Source of the DNA: Actinoalloteichus hymeniacidonis
Lineage (GTDB): Bacteria > Actinomycetota > Actinomycetes > Mycobacteriales > Pseudonocardiaceae
Assembly: GCF_014203365.1 (NCBI RefSeq)
Contig: NZ_JACHIS010000001.1
Span: 4,092,001-4,156,000, forward strand
Length of the DNA: 64,000 nt
Direction: 5' to 3'
Shown: positions 26,167-35,647 of the stretch, in pieces
Layout: each line of letters begins with the position of its first letter
How positions within the stretch are numbered: the stretch's first letter is position 1
Notes under the pieces: generated by a model
What the model saw: only the letters and a program-made list of their open reading frames with translations
Told to the model about the DNA's origin: nothing
Database searches by the model: none
Position numbers and translations under genes: made by a program

Positions 26167-28242
26167 TCACCACTGGGTCACATCGAGGATCGCCTCCTCC
26201 AGCATCGGCGCCATGCTGGCCACATAGCTCGCGGTGATGTGGTTCTCGTCGAGGTACACCAGCACGTTGCCGATGACCGGCGGGCAGAGATCCTCGGTGC
26301 AGATGTAGTCGCTGAAGTCCACGAAGGAGACGTTCGGCGGGACATCGGGCAACAACTCGTAGGGCGGCGTCTCGGCGAGCAGCTCAGCCCTAGGCACCGA
26401 GCATTCGGGGGCCGTCGGACCAGCCTCCTGGATGCACTCGGAGGGCTTGTAGTCGTAACGTGGGTTGTCTCGTATCGCAACCACCGGAATGCCCGCTTCG
26501 TCGAGCTTGCGCCATTGTTCGAGGTAACCCTGGGGAGTGTGCTCGGTCAGGCCGATTCGGACCTCGCGGCTCGCCGTGGTGAACACCAGATCGGGCTGCA
26601 TCTCGATGGTCGTCTGGGCTGCGGCCGCATTCCACTGCACACAGGACTCGTCATCCGGGAAGGTCTCCGACACGACCGAGAACGGACATCCCCCCTTGTA
26701 CATGGAGGTGACCTGCCACCCGCGTTCCTCCGCCATAAGGTACATGGCGGTCACCCACTGCTCGGAGTGGGAGTCGCCGACCACCACGATGTGTCGCTCG
26801 GCGGATTCGTCGACGATGTTGTGACAGATCCGTAGTTCCTCGTGGAGCGGCGATGTGCTGCAGTGCTCCTGATTGACCTTGACGAAGTCGTCCTCCAGGT
26901 TGATGAACGGCGGTGCCGGGACGACCTCGTCCTCGCCCCAATAAGTGAAGTCGGGCGTCCTGCTCAAGGCGCCGGGGTGGTTGGGGTCGTCCATGACTCC
27001 ATCGAAGGCATTGGCCTGCTGCGTCGCGGTGTATTGCCAGGTGCCTGCGGCGGCGATGACCGGGATGAGCAGGACCAGGCCGAAGCGGTAGCCGGCCCAC
27101 GGGGTCTTGGTCCCCACGGCGGAGCGGCGCAGCGGATTCTCGACCAGGTGATGGGTCAGCATCGAGAGGACCACCGACACGCCGATGATGAACGCGCCGC
27201 CTGCAAGGCCGACGCCCTCGGGGCGACCCCTGGCCAGCTGGTAGAAGACGAGTACGGGCCAGTGCCAGAGATACAGGGCATAACTGAGATTACCCAAATA
27301 CTCCAACGGCCGAGCCGACAGAATCCAATCCACACCCCACCGCGTACCCGACGCACCCGCAACAATCACCAACAACGCCGCAACCGTCGGCCACAACGCC
27401 ATATAACCCGGAAACACCGAACCAACCTGCAACACCAAACCACAGGCCACCAACGCGGTAATCCCGAACCAACCCAACAACACCCGACCAAACTTCGGCA
27501 GGTTGATATGATCAATCCCCAAAGCCAACAACCCACCCAACGCGAACTCCCACACCCGCGTCAACGAGTTGAAATACGCAAAAGGCTGATTATCCGCCGT
27601 GCTGATAATCGAGAAAACCAACGACACAGTGAACACCACGAACAACGTGCCCAACAACGTCAACCGGAAACGATTCTTCGTGAACCGCGCAACCCCGATA
27701 ACCAACAACACCAACAACGGCCACACAACATAAAACTGGCCCTGAATCGACAACGACCAGAAATGTTGAACCGGACTCGCCGCATTCGTCTGCGCCAAAT
27801 AATCAACCGAATCAGCAGCCAACTGCCAATTCTCAAGATACAACGCCGAAGCAACGATCTCACGAATCGTCTGAAACCAACGGTTCTGCGGCAACAACAA
27901 CACCGAAGCAACCATCACACCGACCAAAACGGTCAGCGCCGCCGGAAACAGACGCTTAATCATCCGCCCCCAGAACGGACGAAACTCAATCCGACCCGAA
28001 CGCTCCACCGCCCGAACCAACTGACCCGTGATCAAAAAACCAGAGATCAAGAAGAAGACATCAACACCACCGGAAACCCGCCCCAACCAAATGTGGTACA
28101 CGACCACCAACAGAGCCGCCACCGCCCGAAGCCCCTGCAACTCCGGCCGATACTTCCGCACCACAGGCGGAGCAACAGATGAGGTAGGACGGTCTATCGA
28201 CCCCGATGGTTCGGCGGTACCTGTCAGGCTAAGAGTCGCCAC
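26167..28242 (-). CDS. OafA/YrhL-type membrane acyltransferase with SGNH domain, copy 2
   Basis: 691-aa paralogue of the next gene. The membrane domain (first 400 residues) is almost identical at DNA level. The SGNH domain (Ser in VVVGDSHSEQW, dyad in YLDENHITASY) is clearly different. The two enzymes probably share the acyl-donor path but modify different acceptors, though this is inferred. The start is GTG 28242 with GAGGAAG upstream. A 45-nt leader hairpin (28,279-28,323) lies just before the start. Confidence 0.88.
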   Translation of the reverse strand: MATLSLTGTAEPSGSIDRPTSSVAPPVVRKYRPELQGLRAVAALLVVVYHIWLGRVSGGVDVFFLISGFLITGQLVRAVERSGRIEFRPFWGRMIKRLFPAALTVLVGVMVASVLLLPQNRWFQTIREIVASALYLENWQLAADSVDYLAQTNAASPVQHFWSLSIQGQFYVVWPLLVLLVIGVARFTKNRFRLTLLGTLFVVFTVSLVFSIISTADNQPFAYFNSLTRVWEFALGGLLALGIDHINLPKFGRVLLGWFGITALVACGLVLQVGSVFPGYMALWPTVAALLVIVAGASGTRWGVDWILSARPLEYLGNLSYALYLWHWPVLVFYQLARGRPEGVGLAGGAFIIGVSVVLSMLTHHLVENPLRRSAVGTKTPWAGYRFGLVLLIPVIAAAGTWQYTATQQANAFDGVMDDPNHPGALSRTPDFTYWGEDEVVPAPPFINLEDDFVKVNQEHCSTSPLHEELRICHNIVDESAERHIVVVGDSHSEQWVTAMYLMAEERGWQVTSMYKGGCPFSVVSETFPDDESCVQWNAAAAQTTIEMQPDLVFTTASREVRIGLTEHTPQGYLEQWRKLDEAGIPVVAIRDNPRYDYKPSECIQEAGPTAPECSVPRAELLAETPPYELLPDVPPNVSFVDFSDYICTEDLCPPVIGNVLVYLDENHITASYVASMAPMLEEAILDVTQW
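27242..28175 (-). repeat. Near-identical 0.93-kb direct repeat, copy 2
   Basis: Partner of 25,061-25,994. Such identity next to strongly diverged 3' halves suggests recent gene conversion or a recent domain swap. Homologous recombination between the copies would delete 2.18 kb and make one chimeric gene. Confidence 0.93.
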
Positions 28243-28664
28243 GCTCTTCCTCTACTCCTCGCTGCGAAAGTGTGCCCGACCCGATGAATCACCGGCTCGC
28301 ACGCCGGAGCCGGGGTATCGGGTGAGTCACGCGCAGCTACCTATGCGATGCACGGGTGCACGCTCCATCAACAACAGACGCTGCGAACCGCGCCACGGTA
28401 GGCGACTTACCTACCTCGAGCAAACGACCGCCAGCGACATATAACGTGACATAGCTACGCACCGAGATCGCCAGCGGGTCCGCTTTGTTATCTGGCCGAC
28501 TATCAGGCGATATTCACCGGTGATAATCGGAAACAGAGCGCTACCGAATAGCGGGACAATCGAGCAGAAAAGCACAGAGGGTGATCCTCGACCGTATCGA
28601 TCGAAGATCACCCTCTGGATTGTCTCCTGAGCCCGAGCTAGCCCGGATCAGTCAGTAACAGCTA
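28243..28664. other. 422-bp intergenic region between rpsA and the acyltransferase pair
   Basis: No convincing gene. It holds a compound hairpin at 28,279-28,323 (outer arms ACCCGAT/ATCGGGT, inner CCGGCTC/GAGCCGG) in the acyltransferase leader, a TCACCGGTGA palindrome at 28,514-28,523, an AT-rich stretch near 28,430-28,560 suited to a promoter, and the rpsA terminator. Confidence 0.55.
28575..28617 (-). terminator. rpsA terminator hairpin
   Basis: A perfect 12-bp inverted repeat (CAGAGGGTGATC and its complement) with a 19-nt loop that can fold further (TCGATACGGTCGA-like). It lies 48 bp after the rpsA stop. The coding-strand side lacks a long U run. Confidence 0.72.
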
Positions 28665-30158
28665 TCAGGCGCCGCCGGAAAGCTTCTCCCGAAGAGCCGC
28701 CAGCTGCTCGTCGCTGGCCAGCGAACCGCTCGAAGAGCTGGTCTCCGCAGCCTTCGGCGAGTCGGACGAGTAGTTCTGCTCGCCAGCCTCCCCGGCCTCT
28801 GCGTGGTCCTCGGCGGCCTTGGCGACCTGCTTCTTGTGCTGCTCGAAGCGGACCTGCGCCTCGGTGTACTGGCGCTCCCACTCCTCGCGCTGCGCGTCGA
28901 ACCCGTCCATCCAGTCCTGAGTCTCGGGGTCGAAGCCCTCGGGGTAGATGTAGTTGCCCTCTGCGTCGTACTCGGCAGCCATGCCGTACTGGGCCGGGTC
29001 GAACTCCATGTCGGGAGTGAAGCCCTCGTTGGCCTGCTTCAGCGACAGCGAGATACGACGACGGTCGAGGTCGATGTCGATGACCTTCACCATCACGTCG
29101 TTACCGACCTGGACGACCTGCTCCGGCACCTCGACGTGGCGCTCGGCCAGCTCGGAGATGTGCACCAGGCCCTCGATGCCCTCGTCCACCCGGACGAACG
29201 CGCCGAAGGGCACCAGCTTGGTGACCTTGCCGGGCACGATCTGGCCGATGGCGTGGGTGCGGGCGAACTGACGCCACGGGTCTTCCTGCGTCGCCTTGAG
29301 CGACAGCGAGACCCGCTCGCGCTCCATGTCGACCTCGAGGACCTCGACGGTGACCTCCTGGCCGACCTCGACAACCTCGCTCGGGTGGTCGATGTGCTTC
29401 CAGGACAGCTCCGAGACGTGCACCAGACCGTCCACGCCGCCGAGGTCGACGAACGCACCGAAGTTGACGATCGAGGACACGACGCCCTTGCGGACCTGGC
29501 CCTTCTGCAGCTGGTTCAGGAACTCGCTGCGCACCTCGGACTGCGTCTGCTCGAGCCACGCGCGCCGCGACAAGACCACGTTGTTGCGGTTCTTGTCGAG
29601 CTCGATGATCTTGGCCTCGAGCTCACGGCTGACGTAGGGCTGCAGGTCGCGGACCCGACGCATCTCGACCAACGACGCGGGCAGGAAGCCACGCAGGCCG
29701 ATGTCGAGGATCAGGCCGCCCTTGACGACCTCGATGACGGTGCCCTTGACCGGCTCGTCCTTCTCCTTGAGCGCCTCGATGGTGCCCCATGCCCGCTCGT
29801 ACTGGGCGCGCTTCTTGGAGAGGATCAGCCGGCCTTCTTTGTCCTCCTTCTGGAGAACGAGGGCCTCGACGTGGTCACCAACGGTGACCACCTCGGCCGG
29901 ATCGACGTCGTGCTTGATCGACAGCTCTCGCGAGGGGATGACGCCCTCGGTCTTGTAGCCGATGTCGAGCAGCACCTCGTCGCGGTCGACCTTGACGATG
30001 GTGCCCTCCACGATGTCACCATCGTTGAAGTACTTGATGGTTTCATCGATGGCGGCGAGGAAGTCCTCCGCCGTCCCGATGTCGTTCACGGCGATCTGCG
30101 ACTCACCTCCACCGGCGTGGACGGGCGAGGCGGGGACGGTGGAAGTGTCGGTGGACAT
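28665..30158 (-). CDS. rpsA: 30S ribosomal protein S1
   Basis: 497-aa S1 protein with four S1 RNA-binding domains (GDIVEGTIVKVDRDEVLLDIG, then PVKGTVIEVVKGGLILDIG, RKGVVSSIVNFGAFVDLGG, and VPGKVTKLVPFGAFVRVDE). An acidic, low-complexity C-terminal tail ends in SSSSGSLASDEQLAALREKL. It helps mRNA docking on the ribosome. The ATG at 30158 (MSTDTSTVPASP) is the expected actinobacterial start; readings that run further upstream are not conserved. The 276 bp to the divergent methyltransferase should contain both promoters. Confidence 0.96.
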   Translation of the reverse strand: MSTDTSTVPASPVHAGGGESQIAVNDIGTAEDFLAAIDETIKYFNDGDIVEGTIVKVDRDEVLLDIGYKTEGVIPSRELSIKHDVDPAEVVTVGDHVEALVLQKEDKEGRLILSKKRAQYERAWGTIEALKEKDEPVKGTVIEVVKGGLILDIGLRGFLPASLVEMRRVRDLQPYVSRELEAKIIELDKNRNNVVLSRRAWLEQTQSEVRSEFLNQLQKGQVRKGVVSSIVNFGAFVDLGGVDGLVHVSELSWKHIDHPSEVVEVGQEVTVEVLEVDMERERVSLSLKATQEDPWRQFARTHAIGQIVPGKVTKLVPFGAFVRVDEGIEGLVHISELAERHVEVPEQVVQVGNDVMVKVIDIDLDRRRISLSLKQANEGFTPDMEFDPAQYGMAAEYDAEGNYIYPEGFDPETQDWMDGFDAQREEWERQYTEAQVRFEQHKKQVAKAAEDHAEAGEAGEQNYSSDSPKAAETSSSSGSLASDEQLAALREKLSGGA

Positions 30159-30434
30159 CAGGTAGATGGCTCCGGTACGGATAGGGGTAGGGGACTCTGC
30201 GGTTGTGATGGTGTGACGCGGCGGGGACCGATCGGCACCTCCGACGACCATGATGAGAAGTCGAACCGAGCGACCCCGTCCGCCTCGCGACCTCATGAGG
30301 GCGGCGGCATCGCACGTGGGCAGAACGATCCCACTACGCAGCGATATCGTACGCGTAGAGGCGTTCGGTGAGCAAACCCGGCATGCACTCGATGTGAAGA
30401 ACCGCCCCCGACCGCGTGAAACGGAGCACCCCGC

Positions 30435-31301
30435 GTGACCATCGACTCCCCCCAGGAGACCAGTTCGCCGGACGTCGACCGCTATGCGGCGGCACAGGCG
30501 GCGCTGGGTGCGACCCGGTACGGGCACGCCGAGGTCGATGCCGCCTCGGCCAGAGCCGCCGGACGAGCGTGGTGGGACGCCGACGCCGACGAGTACCAGG
30601 CATCCCACGGTGATTTCCTCGGCGACGCCGAGTTCCGTTGGTGCCCGGAGGGCCTTCTCGAGTCCGAGGTCGGACTGCTCGGCGATCTCGAGGGTCGCAC
30701 CGTGCTGGAGGTCGGCTGCGGGTCGGCGTCGTGCTCCCGCTGGCTGGCGGGACAGGGCGCCGAACCGGTGGCGCTGGACATCTCCGCCGGGATGCTCCGG
30801 CATGCCACGATCGGCGCGCAACGCACCGGGCTGCAGGTCCCGCTGGTCCAGGCGAGCGCCGACGCGCTGCCCTTCGCCGACGACTCCTTCGACATCGCCT
30901 GCTCCGCCTTCGGTGCGCTGCCCTTCGTGGCGGATCTCGATCTCGTCATGCGAGAGGTGTCGCGGGTCCTGCGACCGGGCGGGCGCTGGGTGTTCGCGGT
31001 GACGCATCCGATGCGCTGGATCTTCCCCGACGATCCCGGTCCGGCCGGACTGACCGTGCGGCAGTCGTACTTCGATCGGGCGCCGTATATCGAGGCAGAC
31101 GAGGACGGGACGACGACCTACGCGGAGTTCCACCGCACCCTGGGCGACTTCGTCCGCGCGATCGTGCAGGCGGACCTGCACCTGACTGATCTGATCGAAC
31201 CGGAGTGGCCAGAGGGACACGAACGCGAATGGGGGCAATGGAGCCCGCTGCGCGGCAGGCTGTTCCCCGGCACCGCCGTCTTCTGCTGCCGGAGTCGATG
31301 A
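30435..31301 (+). CDS. Class I SAM-dependent methyltransferase
   Basis: 288-aa methyltransferase of the Methyltransf_11 type. The SAM motif I is VLEVGCGSASCSRWLAGQGA, motif II is VALDISAGML, and later motifs are ADALPFADDSFDIACSAFGA and VLRPGGRWVFAVTHPM. The acceptor is unknown. The N-terminal 60 residues, with RAWWDADADEYQASHGDFLG, are common in actinobacterial members of this group. GTG start. Confidence 0.85.
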   Translation: MTIDSPQETSSPDVDRYAAAQAALGATRYGHAEVDAASARAAGRAWWDADADEYQASHGDFLGDAEFRWCPEGLLESEVGLLGDLEGRTVLEVGCGSASCSRWLAGQGAEPVALDISAGMLRHATIGAQRTGLQVPLVQASADALPFADDSFDIACSAFGALPFVADLDLVMREVSRVLRPGGRWVFAVTHPMRWIFPDDPGPAGLTVRQSYFDRAPYIEADEDGTTTYAEFHRTLGDFVRAIVQADLHLTDLIEPEWPEGHEREWGQWSPLRGRLFPGTAVFCCRSR

Positions 31302-31369
31302 GAACCCGCTGAGCGCGGACCTGCGCGGCAGATCGAGGGCCGATCACCGACGTCGAGAGCGAGAAGGCC

Positions 31370-32287
31370 GTGAACGAGGAGCTGCTTCCCGTCGACCTGC
31401 ACCGTCTCGACCCGCTGTTGCCGGATCGGTTCCCCCAGCCGCGCGGGCCACTGCTGCACGCCGCGTTGCCCGACGGACGCCGGGTGTCCGCAGCCTGCGT
31501 GGTATCGCGACACCCGCCCGGCTCGATCGCGACGCTGTGGTCGGCGCGCTGGTCGTGCGCGTTGTTCCCGCTGTCGGGGGCGGCCACCGAGTCCGCCGAG
31601 TTGCGAGCGCTGGTGGAGGTCTGGCGCGCCGAACTCGATCGGCTCTCGCCGCCCGCGCAGGACTCGGCCTGTGAGATCACCTGGCCGAGTCGGGACGTGG
31701 ACGGGACCAGGGTGTTCCTCGATCACTGCCTGATGCCGCTCACCGTCCTGGCGGTGCGCACGTCGGACCGGACTGCTCCGATACCTCGGGCATCCGGTAC
31801 GACGGTGCGACGCGCCACGCCCTCGGACCTCGATGCCGCCGCCGAGATCGCCCTGCACGAGACCCGCTATTCGGCGTTGGTCGGCGGCACGATGCTGCGG
31901 CCGGACCACGTCGAGCTGAAACGAGCGGGTCTGCGAGCTCGGCTGGCCGCAGGGGCCCCGGTGTGGCTGGCCGAGCGAGACGGGCTGCCCGTCGGTCTCG
32001 CGGAGTGCTCGTGGAGCACCGTGCGATCCGATGATCTCGAGAGCAGGCTGCGTCCGGGCACCTGGGGGTACGTCAACTGCCTCTCGGTGCTTCCCACTCT
32101 GCGCGGTGGCGGCGTCGGGTCGATCCTGATGGCGGCGGCCCATCGACACTTCACCGAGGGCGGGGCCAGCGGCACCTACCTGTACTACAACCCGGCGAAT
32201 CCGCTCTCCACTGTGTTCTGGCCAACGCAGGGTTATCGTCCTCTGTGGACGGTGTGGGAGGTGCGTCCCGCCGCGGCTCTGCGGTGA
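31370..32287 (+). CDS. GNAT-family N-acetyltransferase with N-terminal extension
   Basis: 305-aa protein. The C-terminal half is a GNAT domain (TTVRRATPSDLDAAAEIALHE, acetyl-CoA loop VLPTLRGGGVGSILMAAAH, then NPANPLSTVFWPTQGYRP). The first 140 residues resemble an inactive second GNAT-like lobe but carry no motif I can name. Substrate unknown. GTG start 68 bp after the methyltransferase; the next ABC gene follows after 27 bp, so the genes may be co-transcribed. Confidence 0.78.
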   Translation: MNEELLPVDLHRLDPLLPDRFPQPRGPLLHAALPDGRRVSAACVVSRHPPGSIATLWSARWSCALFPLSGAATESAELRALVEVWRAELDRLSPPAQDSACEITWPSRDVDGTRVFLDHCLMPLTVLAVRTSDRTAPIPRASGTTVRRATPSDLDAAAEIALHETRYSALVGGTMLRPDHVELKRAGLRARLAAGAPVWLAERDGLPVGLAECSWSTVRSDDLESRLRPGTWGYVNCLSVLPTLRGGGVGSILMAAAHRHFTEGGASGTYLYYNPANPLSTVFWPTQGYRPLWTVWEVRPAAALR

Positions 32288-32314
32288 GATGACCAGGTCG
32301 AAGGGGGTTCGTCC

Positions 32315-33040
32315 GTGGAGCGGCCGGTGGACATCCACGCACGCCAGGTGAGCCTCGCCGACACCAGGGGAACGCTGCTCTCCCCCACCAGCGTCGAGCT
32401 CCGGGCGGGCGAACTCACCCTGATCGCCGGGCGACCGGGCTCGGGCCGGACCGCGTTGGCCCTCGTGCTGGCAGGCCGGATGCGACCGCACGACGGCCGG
32501 GTCGAGTCCGACGGTCCCCTACCGCGATCGGAGCTACGCCGCCGGTCCGCCATCGTGGACTCCCCCGAGATCAGTGCCCCCGAACCGGGCGCGCTGCTGC
32601 GCGACATCGTCGCCGAGGGCCTGTCGCAGGCGGGTCGGCCGGACGACCGAGACTCGATCATCTGGTGGTTGCGCGAACGGGGGCTGCTCGCCGAGTCGGA
32701 GGAACGCGCAGATCGCCTGGACCCCGCGGTGCGGACGCGGGTGCTCACCGATCTCGCGGCGGCACGACCCGGCGTCCACGCCCTGATCCTGGACTGTCCC
32801 GATCGACACGGCGGCAGCCCGCACAGCTGGTTCGGCGTCGCCCGCGATCAGGCCGATCAGGGTTGGGCCGTGGCCGTGATGTGCTCGCCGGAGTCGGTGT
32901 CGATGTTGGGCGTCCAGTCCGCACGGATCGGTGCCCACGACGGCCACCGACCGGCCTATCGCCGATACAGCAGCCCGGGCAGGCCCGTCACCCCCTTGTT
33001 GTCGCCCGCAGCCGAGGCCGCGTGGAGGGAATCGGGATGA
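32315..33040 (+). CDS. Degenerate ABC transporter ATPase-like protein
   Basis: 241-aa protein with an ABC ATPase outline but broken motifs. The Walker A is GRPGSGRTA, with Arg replacing the catalytic Lys. The signature region has no LSGGQ (VRTRVLTDLAAARPG). The Walker B region HALILDCPD lacks the catalytic Glu. It overlaps the next membrane gene in ATGA, so it is probably a regulatory or structural partner of it rather than an ATP-driven motor. AAGGGGG lies upstream of the GTG start. Confidence 0.7.
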   Translation: MERPVDIHARQVSLADTRGTLLSPTSVELRAGELTLIAGRPGSGRTALALVLAGRMRPHDGRVESDGPLPRSELRRRSAIVDSPEISAPEPGALLRDIVAEGLSQAGRPDDRDSIIWWLRERGLLAESEERADRLDPAVRTRVLTDLAAARPGVHALILDCPDRHGGSPHSWFGVARDQADQGWAVAVMCSPESVSMLGVQSARIGAHDGHRPAYRRYSSPGRPVTPLLSPAAEAAWRESG

Positions 33041-35172
33041 GCGCACGCCGGTTGGCTTCCATCGAGCTGCGACGACTGGCGACCGGCCGGATCACCAGGC
33101 TGGCCCTGGTGGCGGCGCTGTTCGTGCCGCTGGTCTTCGGTGCGCTGTCGATCTATGCCAACTGGGACCCCTACCAGCGTTTGAGTTCGGTGCCCGCGGC
33201 CATCGTGATGGCCGACGACGGCGCGATCGACACCGAGGGCCGCACCCTGGACGCGGGCATGGAGGTCGAGGAGCAGCTGATCGCCGCAGGCGACTTCGAC
33301 TGGCACCGCGTCACCTCGGAGGAGGCCGACCGGGGAGTCGCCTCCGGTCGGTTCGGGTTCGCCCTCGTCGTGCCGCCGGACTTCTCCAGCGCACTGCTCT
33401 CCCATGCCGCCCTGGACCCACGTTCGGCTCGACTCACGGTGATCACCAACGACGCCAACGATCACCTCGTCGGCACGGTCGCCAACCAGCTCGCGGAGCG
33501 GATCCGGTCGACCGTCGCCACCCAGGTCGGTACCGAGACCGCCGATCGACTGTTGCTCGACCTCAGCACGGCACAGCAGCAGACCGCCGATGCGGCGGCG
33601 GAGTCCGGGTATCTCACCGAGCTCACCGCCAGGCTCGTCGAGGAATTCGCCATCGCCGAGGAACTGCTCGCTGAGACCGCCGCGCTGATCGAGGAGGAGC
33701 TGGCCCAGGCACAGGACCGATCCGAGCGGTTCGCGGAGTTGACCGAGACGACCGGTGTCGCGACGGAGGCCGCCGAGGCGCTGGCCGCGGTGGAGGCGGA
33801 TACCGAGACGGTGCGTGCGCAGCTGGCGTCTGCCGCAGACCAGGCGACCGAGCTCGGGGCACAGGCCCAGCGGGCGGCAGCGCAGGCGGCGGACACGGCG
33901 GCTGGGACCGAGTCGGCGGCCGAGACCGGCAGCGATCTGGCCGAGACCACGGGCGAGATCGCGATCGCGCTGCCGACGCTTCGGACCGAACTGACCGATG
34001 AGCTCACCCGCCTCGGGGTGTCCTCCGAGACGCTCGACGCGGTCTTGGAGACACTGGACGACACCATCGGCCGGACGGATCGGGTCGACGACACGGCAGC
34101 CGCACTCGCCGAGTCGCTCGCCGAGTTGGTGGCAACGCACCAGGCAGACGGCGACACCACCGCCGCCCTGGCCGAGACAGCACACCGCCTCGCCTCGTCG
34201 ATCGGCCCCGCCGAGGAGCACAGTTCCGCGGACCCCTCTGGTGTCGGGGCGATGGCCGACGGCACGCTGGAGCTCGCCGATGCGCTTTCGACGATCAGCG
34301 CCGATGTCGCGGAGTTGGCCGCGCAGCAGGAGCTCTCCACGCAGGCCGCGGGCACCCTCGCCGAACACACCGCGCTGCTCACCGACGGGGCCGGAGCACT
34401 CATGGCCACCGCCGAGGAACTCGATGAGGACACGGTCGGATTGGCCGAGCAGCTCGCCGAGCAGTCCGAGGTGGCCCCCACGCCCGATGCGGCCACCCGG
34501 CAGGTCGCCGCCCGGACCATCGCCTCGCCGGTCACCGTGACCGACCGGGCGCACCTGACCGCAGGCAGCCACGGCGCGGGTCTCGCGCCGTTGTTCCTGG
34601 GTCTGGCCCTGTGGGTCGGGGCCGTCGTGTCCTACCTCCTGCTGCAACCGCTGTCGGCTCGCGCGCTCGCCGCCAACGTGCCCGCCTGGCGGGTGGCACT
34701 GGGCGGCTGGTTGCCCGCCGCCGTATTGGGCGTGGCACAGGCGCTGCTGCTCTTCGCCACGACGGTCCTGGTGATCGGACTGCCCGCGACACGGCCATGG
34801 GCGATACTGGGGCTGCTGGTGGTCACCGCGCTCGCGTTCACCGCGATAGCGCACGCGCTGTGCGCGCTGTTCGGCCCCGCAGGAAGGCTGATCTCGCTGG
34901 TCGCGTTGATCCTCCAGCTCACCACCGCGGGCAGTGCCTTTCCCTGGTCGGCGGTTCCCGATGCCACCCAGCCGCTGCACCGGATGCTGCCGCTGGGCTA
35001 CGTCGTCGAGGGATTGCGCCACCTGCTCTACGGCACCGACATCGAGGCTGCGCTGCTGGCCACGGCGGTATGCCTGTGTTGGCTGGGGGTCGCCTTCCTC
35101 GTCGCCGTCACCGCCGCGATGAGCAGGCGGGTCTGGACACCGAGCAGATTGCGACCCGAGATCGCCTGGTGA
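33037..35172 (+). CDS. YhgE/Pip-like ABC-2 membrane protein with long coiled-coil extracellular region
   Basis: 711-aa protein: one membrane helix near the N-terminus (LALVAALFVPLVFGALSIYANW), an extracellular domain with a long Ala/Glu/Thr-rich coiled coil (about residues 190-500), and five C-terminal membrane helices. This matches YhgE/Pip proteins (phage infection protein and type VII secretion relatives). The AYLLL-type permease core has FGPAGRLISLVALILQL and ends MSRRVWTPSRLRP. The ATG at 33037 has GGAGGG upstream and overlaps the degenerate ATPase gene. It may act in export or envelope attachment; phage-receptor behaviour is known only for distant relatives. Confidence 0.8.
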   Translation: MSARRLASIELRRLATGRITRLALVAALFVPLVFGALSIYANWDPYQRLSSVPAAIVMADDGAIDTEGRTLDAGMEVEEQLIAAGDFDWHRVTSEEADRGVASGRFGFALVVPPDFSSALLSHAALDPRSARLTVITNDANDHLVGTVANQLAERIRSTVATQVGTETADRLLLDLSTAQQQTADAAAESGYLTELTARLVEEFAIAEELLAETAALIEEELAQAQDRSERFAELTETTGVATEAAEALAAVEADTETVRAQLASAADQATELGAQAQRAAAQAADTAAGTESAAETGSDLAETTGEIAIALPTLRTELTDELTRLGVSSETLDAVLETLDDTIGRTDRVDDTAAALAESLAELVATHQADGDTTAALAETAHRLASSIGPAEEHSSADPSGVGAMADGTLELADALSTISADVAELAAQQELSTQAAGTLAEHTALLTDGAGALMATAEELDEDTVGLAEQLAEQSEVAPTPDAATRQVAARTIASPVTVTDRAHLTAGSHGAGLAPLFLGLALWVGAVVSYLLLQPLSARALAANVPAWRVALGGWLPAAVLGVAQALLLFATTVLVIGLPATRPWAILGLLVVTALAFTAIAHALCALFGPAGRLISLVALILQLTTAGSAFPWSAVPDATQPLHRMLPLGYVVEGLRHLLYGTDIEAALLATAVCLCWLGVAFLVAVTAAMSRRVWTPSRLRPEIAW

Positions 35173-35238
35173 GAGCACCGGGTGCCGCCGCCTTACGGAC
35201 GACGGCACCCGGTGTCGGAGCATCCGAGGACGAGGCGG

Positions 35239-35634
35239 TTACTCCTCGACCTCCTCGTAGCGCGAGACCTCGATCAGGTTGCCGTCGGGGTCGCGGAAGT
35301 ACAGCGAGATCATCGGGCCGAGTGCGCCGACCCTGGTGACCGGTCCCTCCTCGATGCGCACCTCACAGGCCCGCAGGTGGTCCTTGACCTCGGAGATCGC
35401 CATGAGCGTCACCAGACACACGTCGGCGGACCCCGGCACGGGATAGGTCGCCGCAGGGGCGATGGCCTCGGAGGAGGGATGCAGGTTGATCCGCTGAACG
35501 CCGAAGGCGAGACCATGCCGGTCATCGGCGAAGGTCACCGGCTCCATGCCCAGGACGTCCCGGTAGAACTCCTGGGTCCGTTCGATGTCCGCGACGGTCA
35601 GCACAAGGTGGTCGAACCGCTCGACTTTGATCAA
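35239..35634 (-). CDS. VOC-family dioxygenase/glyoxalase-like protein
   Basis: 131-aa VOC protein with two beta-alpha-beta-beta-beta modules (FDHLVLTVADIERTQEFYRD and GPMISLYFRDPDGNLIEVS). Potential metal ligands His (FDHLVL), His (RINLHPSS) and Glu (NLIEVSRY) are present, so catalysis is possible; the substrate is unknown. The TTG at 35634 is chosen because GGAGG lies five bases upstream, immediately after the polA stop. It is probably co-transcribed with polA. Confidence 0.82.
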   Translation of the reverse strand: MIKVERFDHLVLTVADIERTQEFYRDVLGMEPVTFADDRHGLAFGVQRINLHPSSEAIAPAATYPVPGSADVCLVTLMAISEVKDHLRACEVRIEEGPVTRVGALGPMISLYFRDPDGNLIEVSRYEEVEE

Positions 35635-35647
35635 CTTATCCTCCGGG

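Noticed and set aside
25061-28175. Insertion sequence or transposon as the source of the 0.93-kb repeat
   Set aside because: Both copies lie wholly inside the same domain of two paralogous genes; no transposase and no terminal inverted repeats are present.
28411-28611. 66-aa open frame between rpsA and the acyltransferase genes
   Set aside because: It overlaps the rpsA terminator and an AT-rich promoter-like region, has no ribosome site and resembles no protein.
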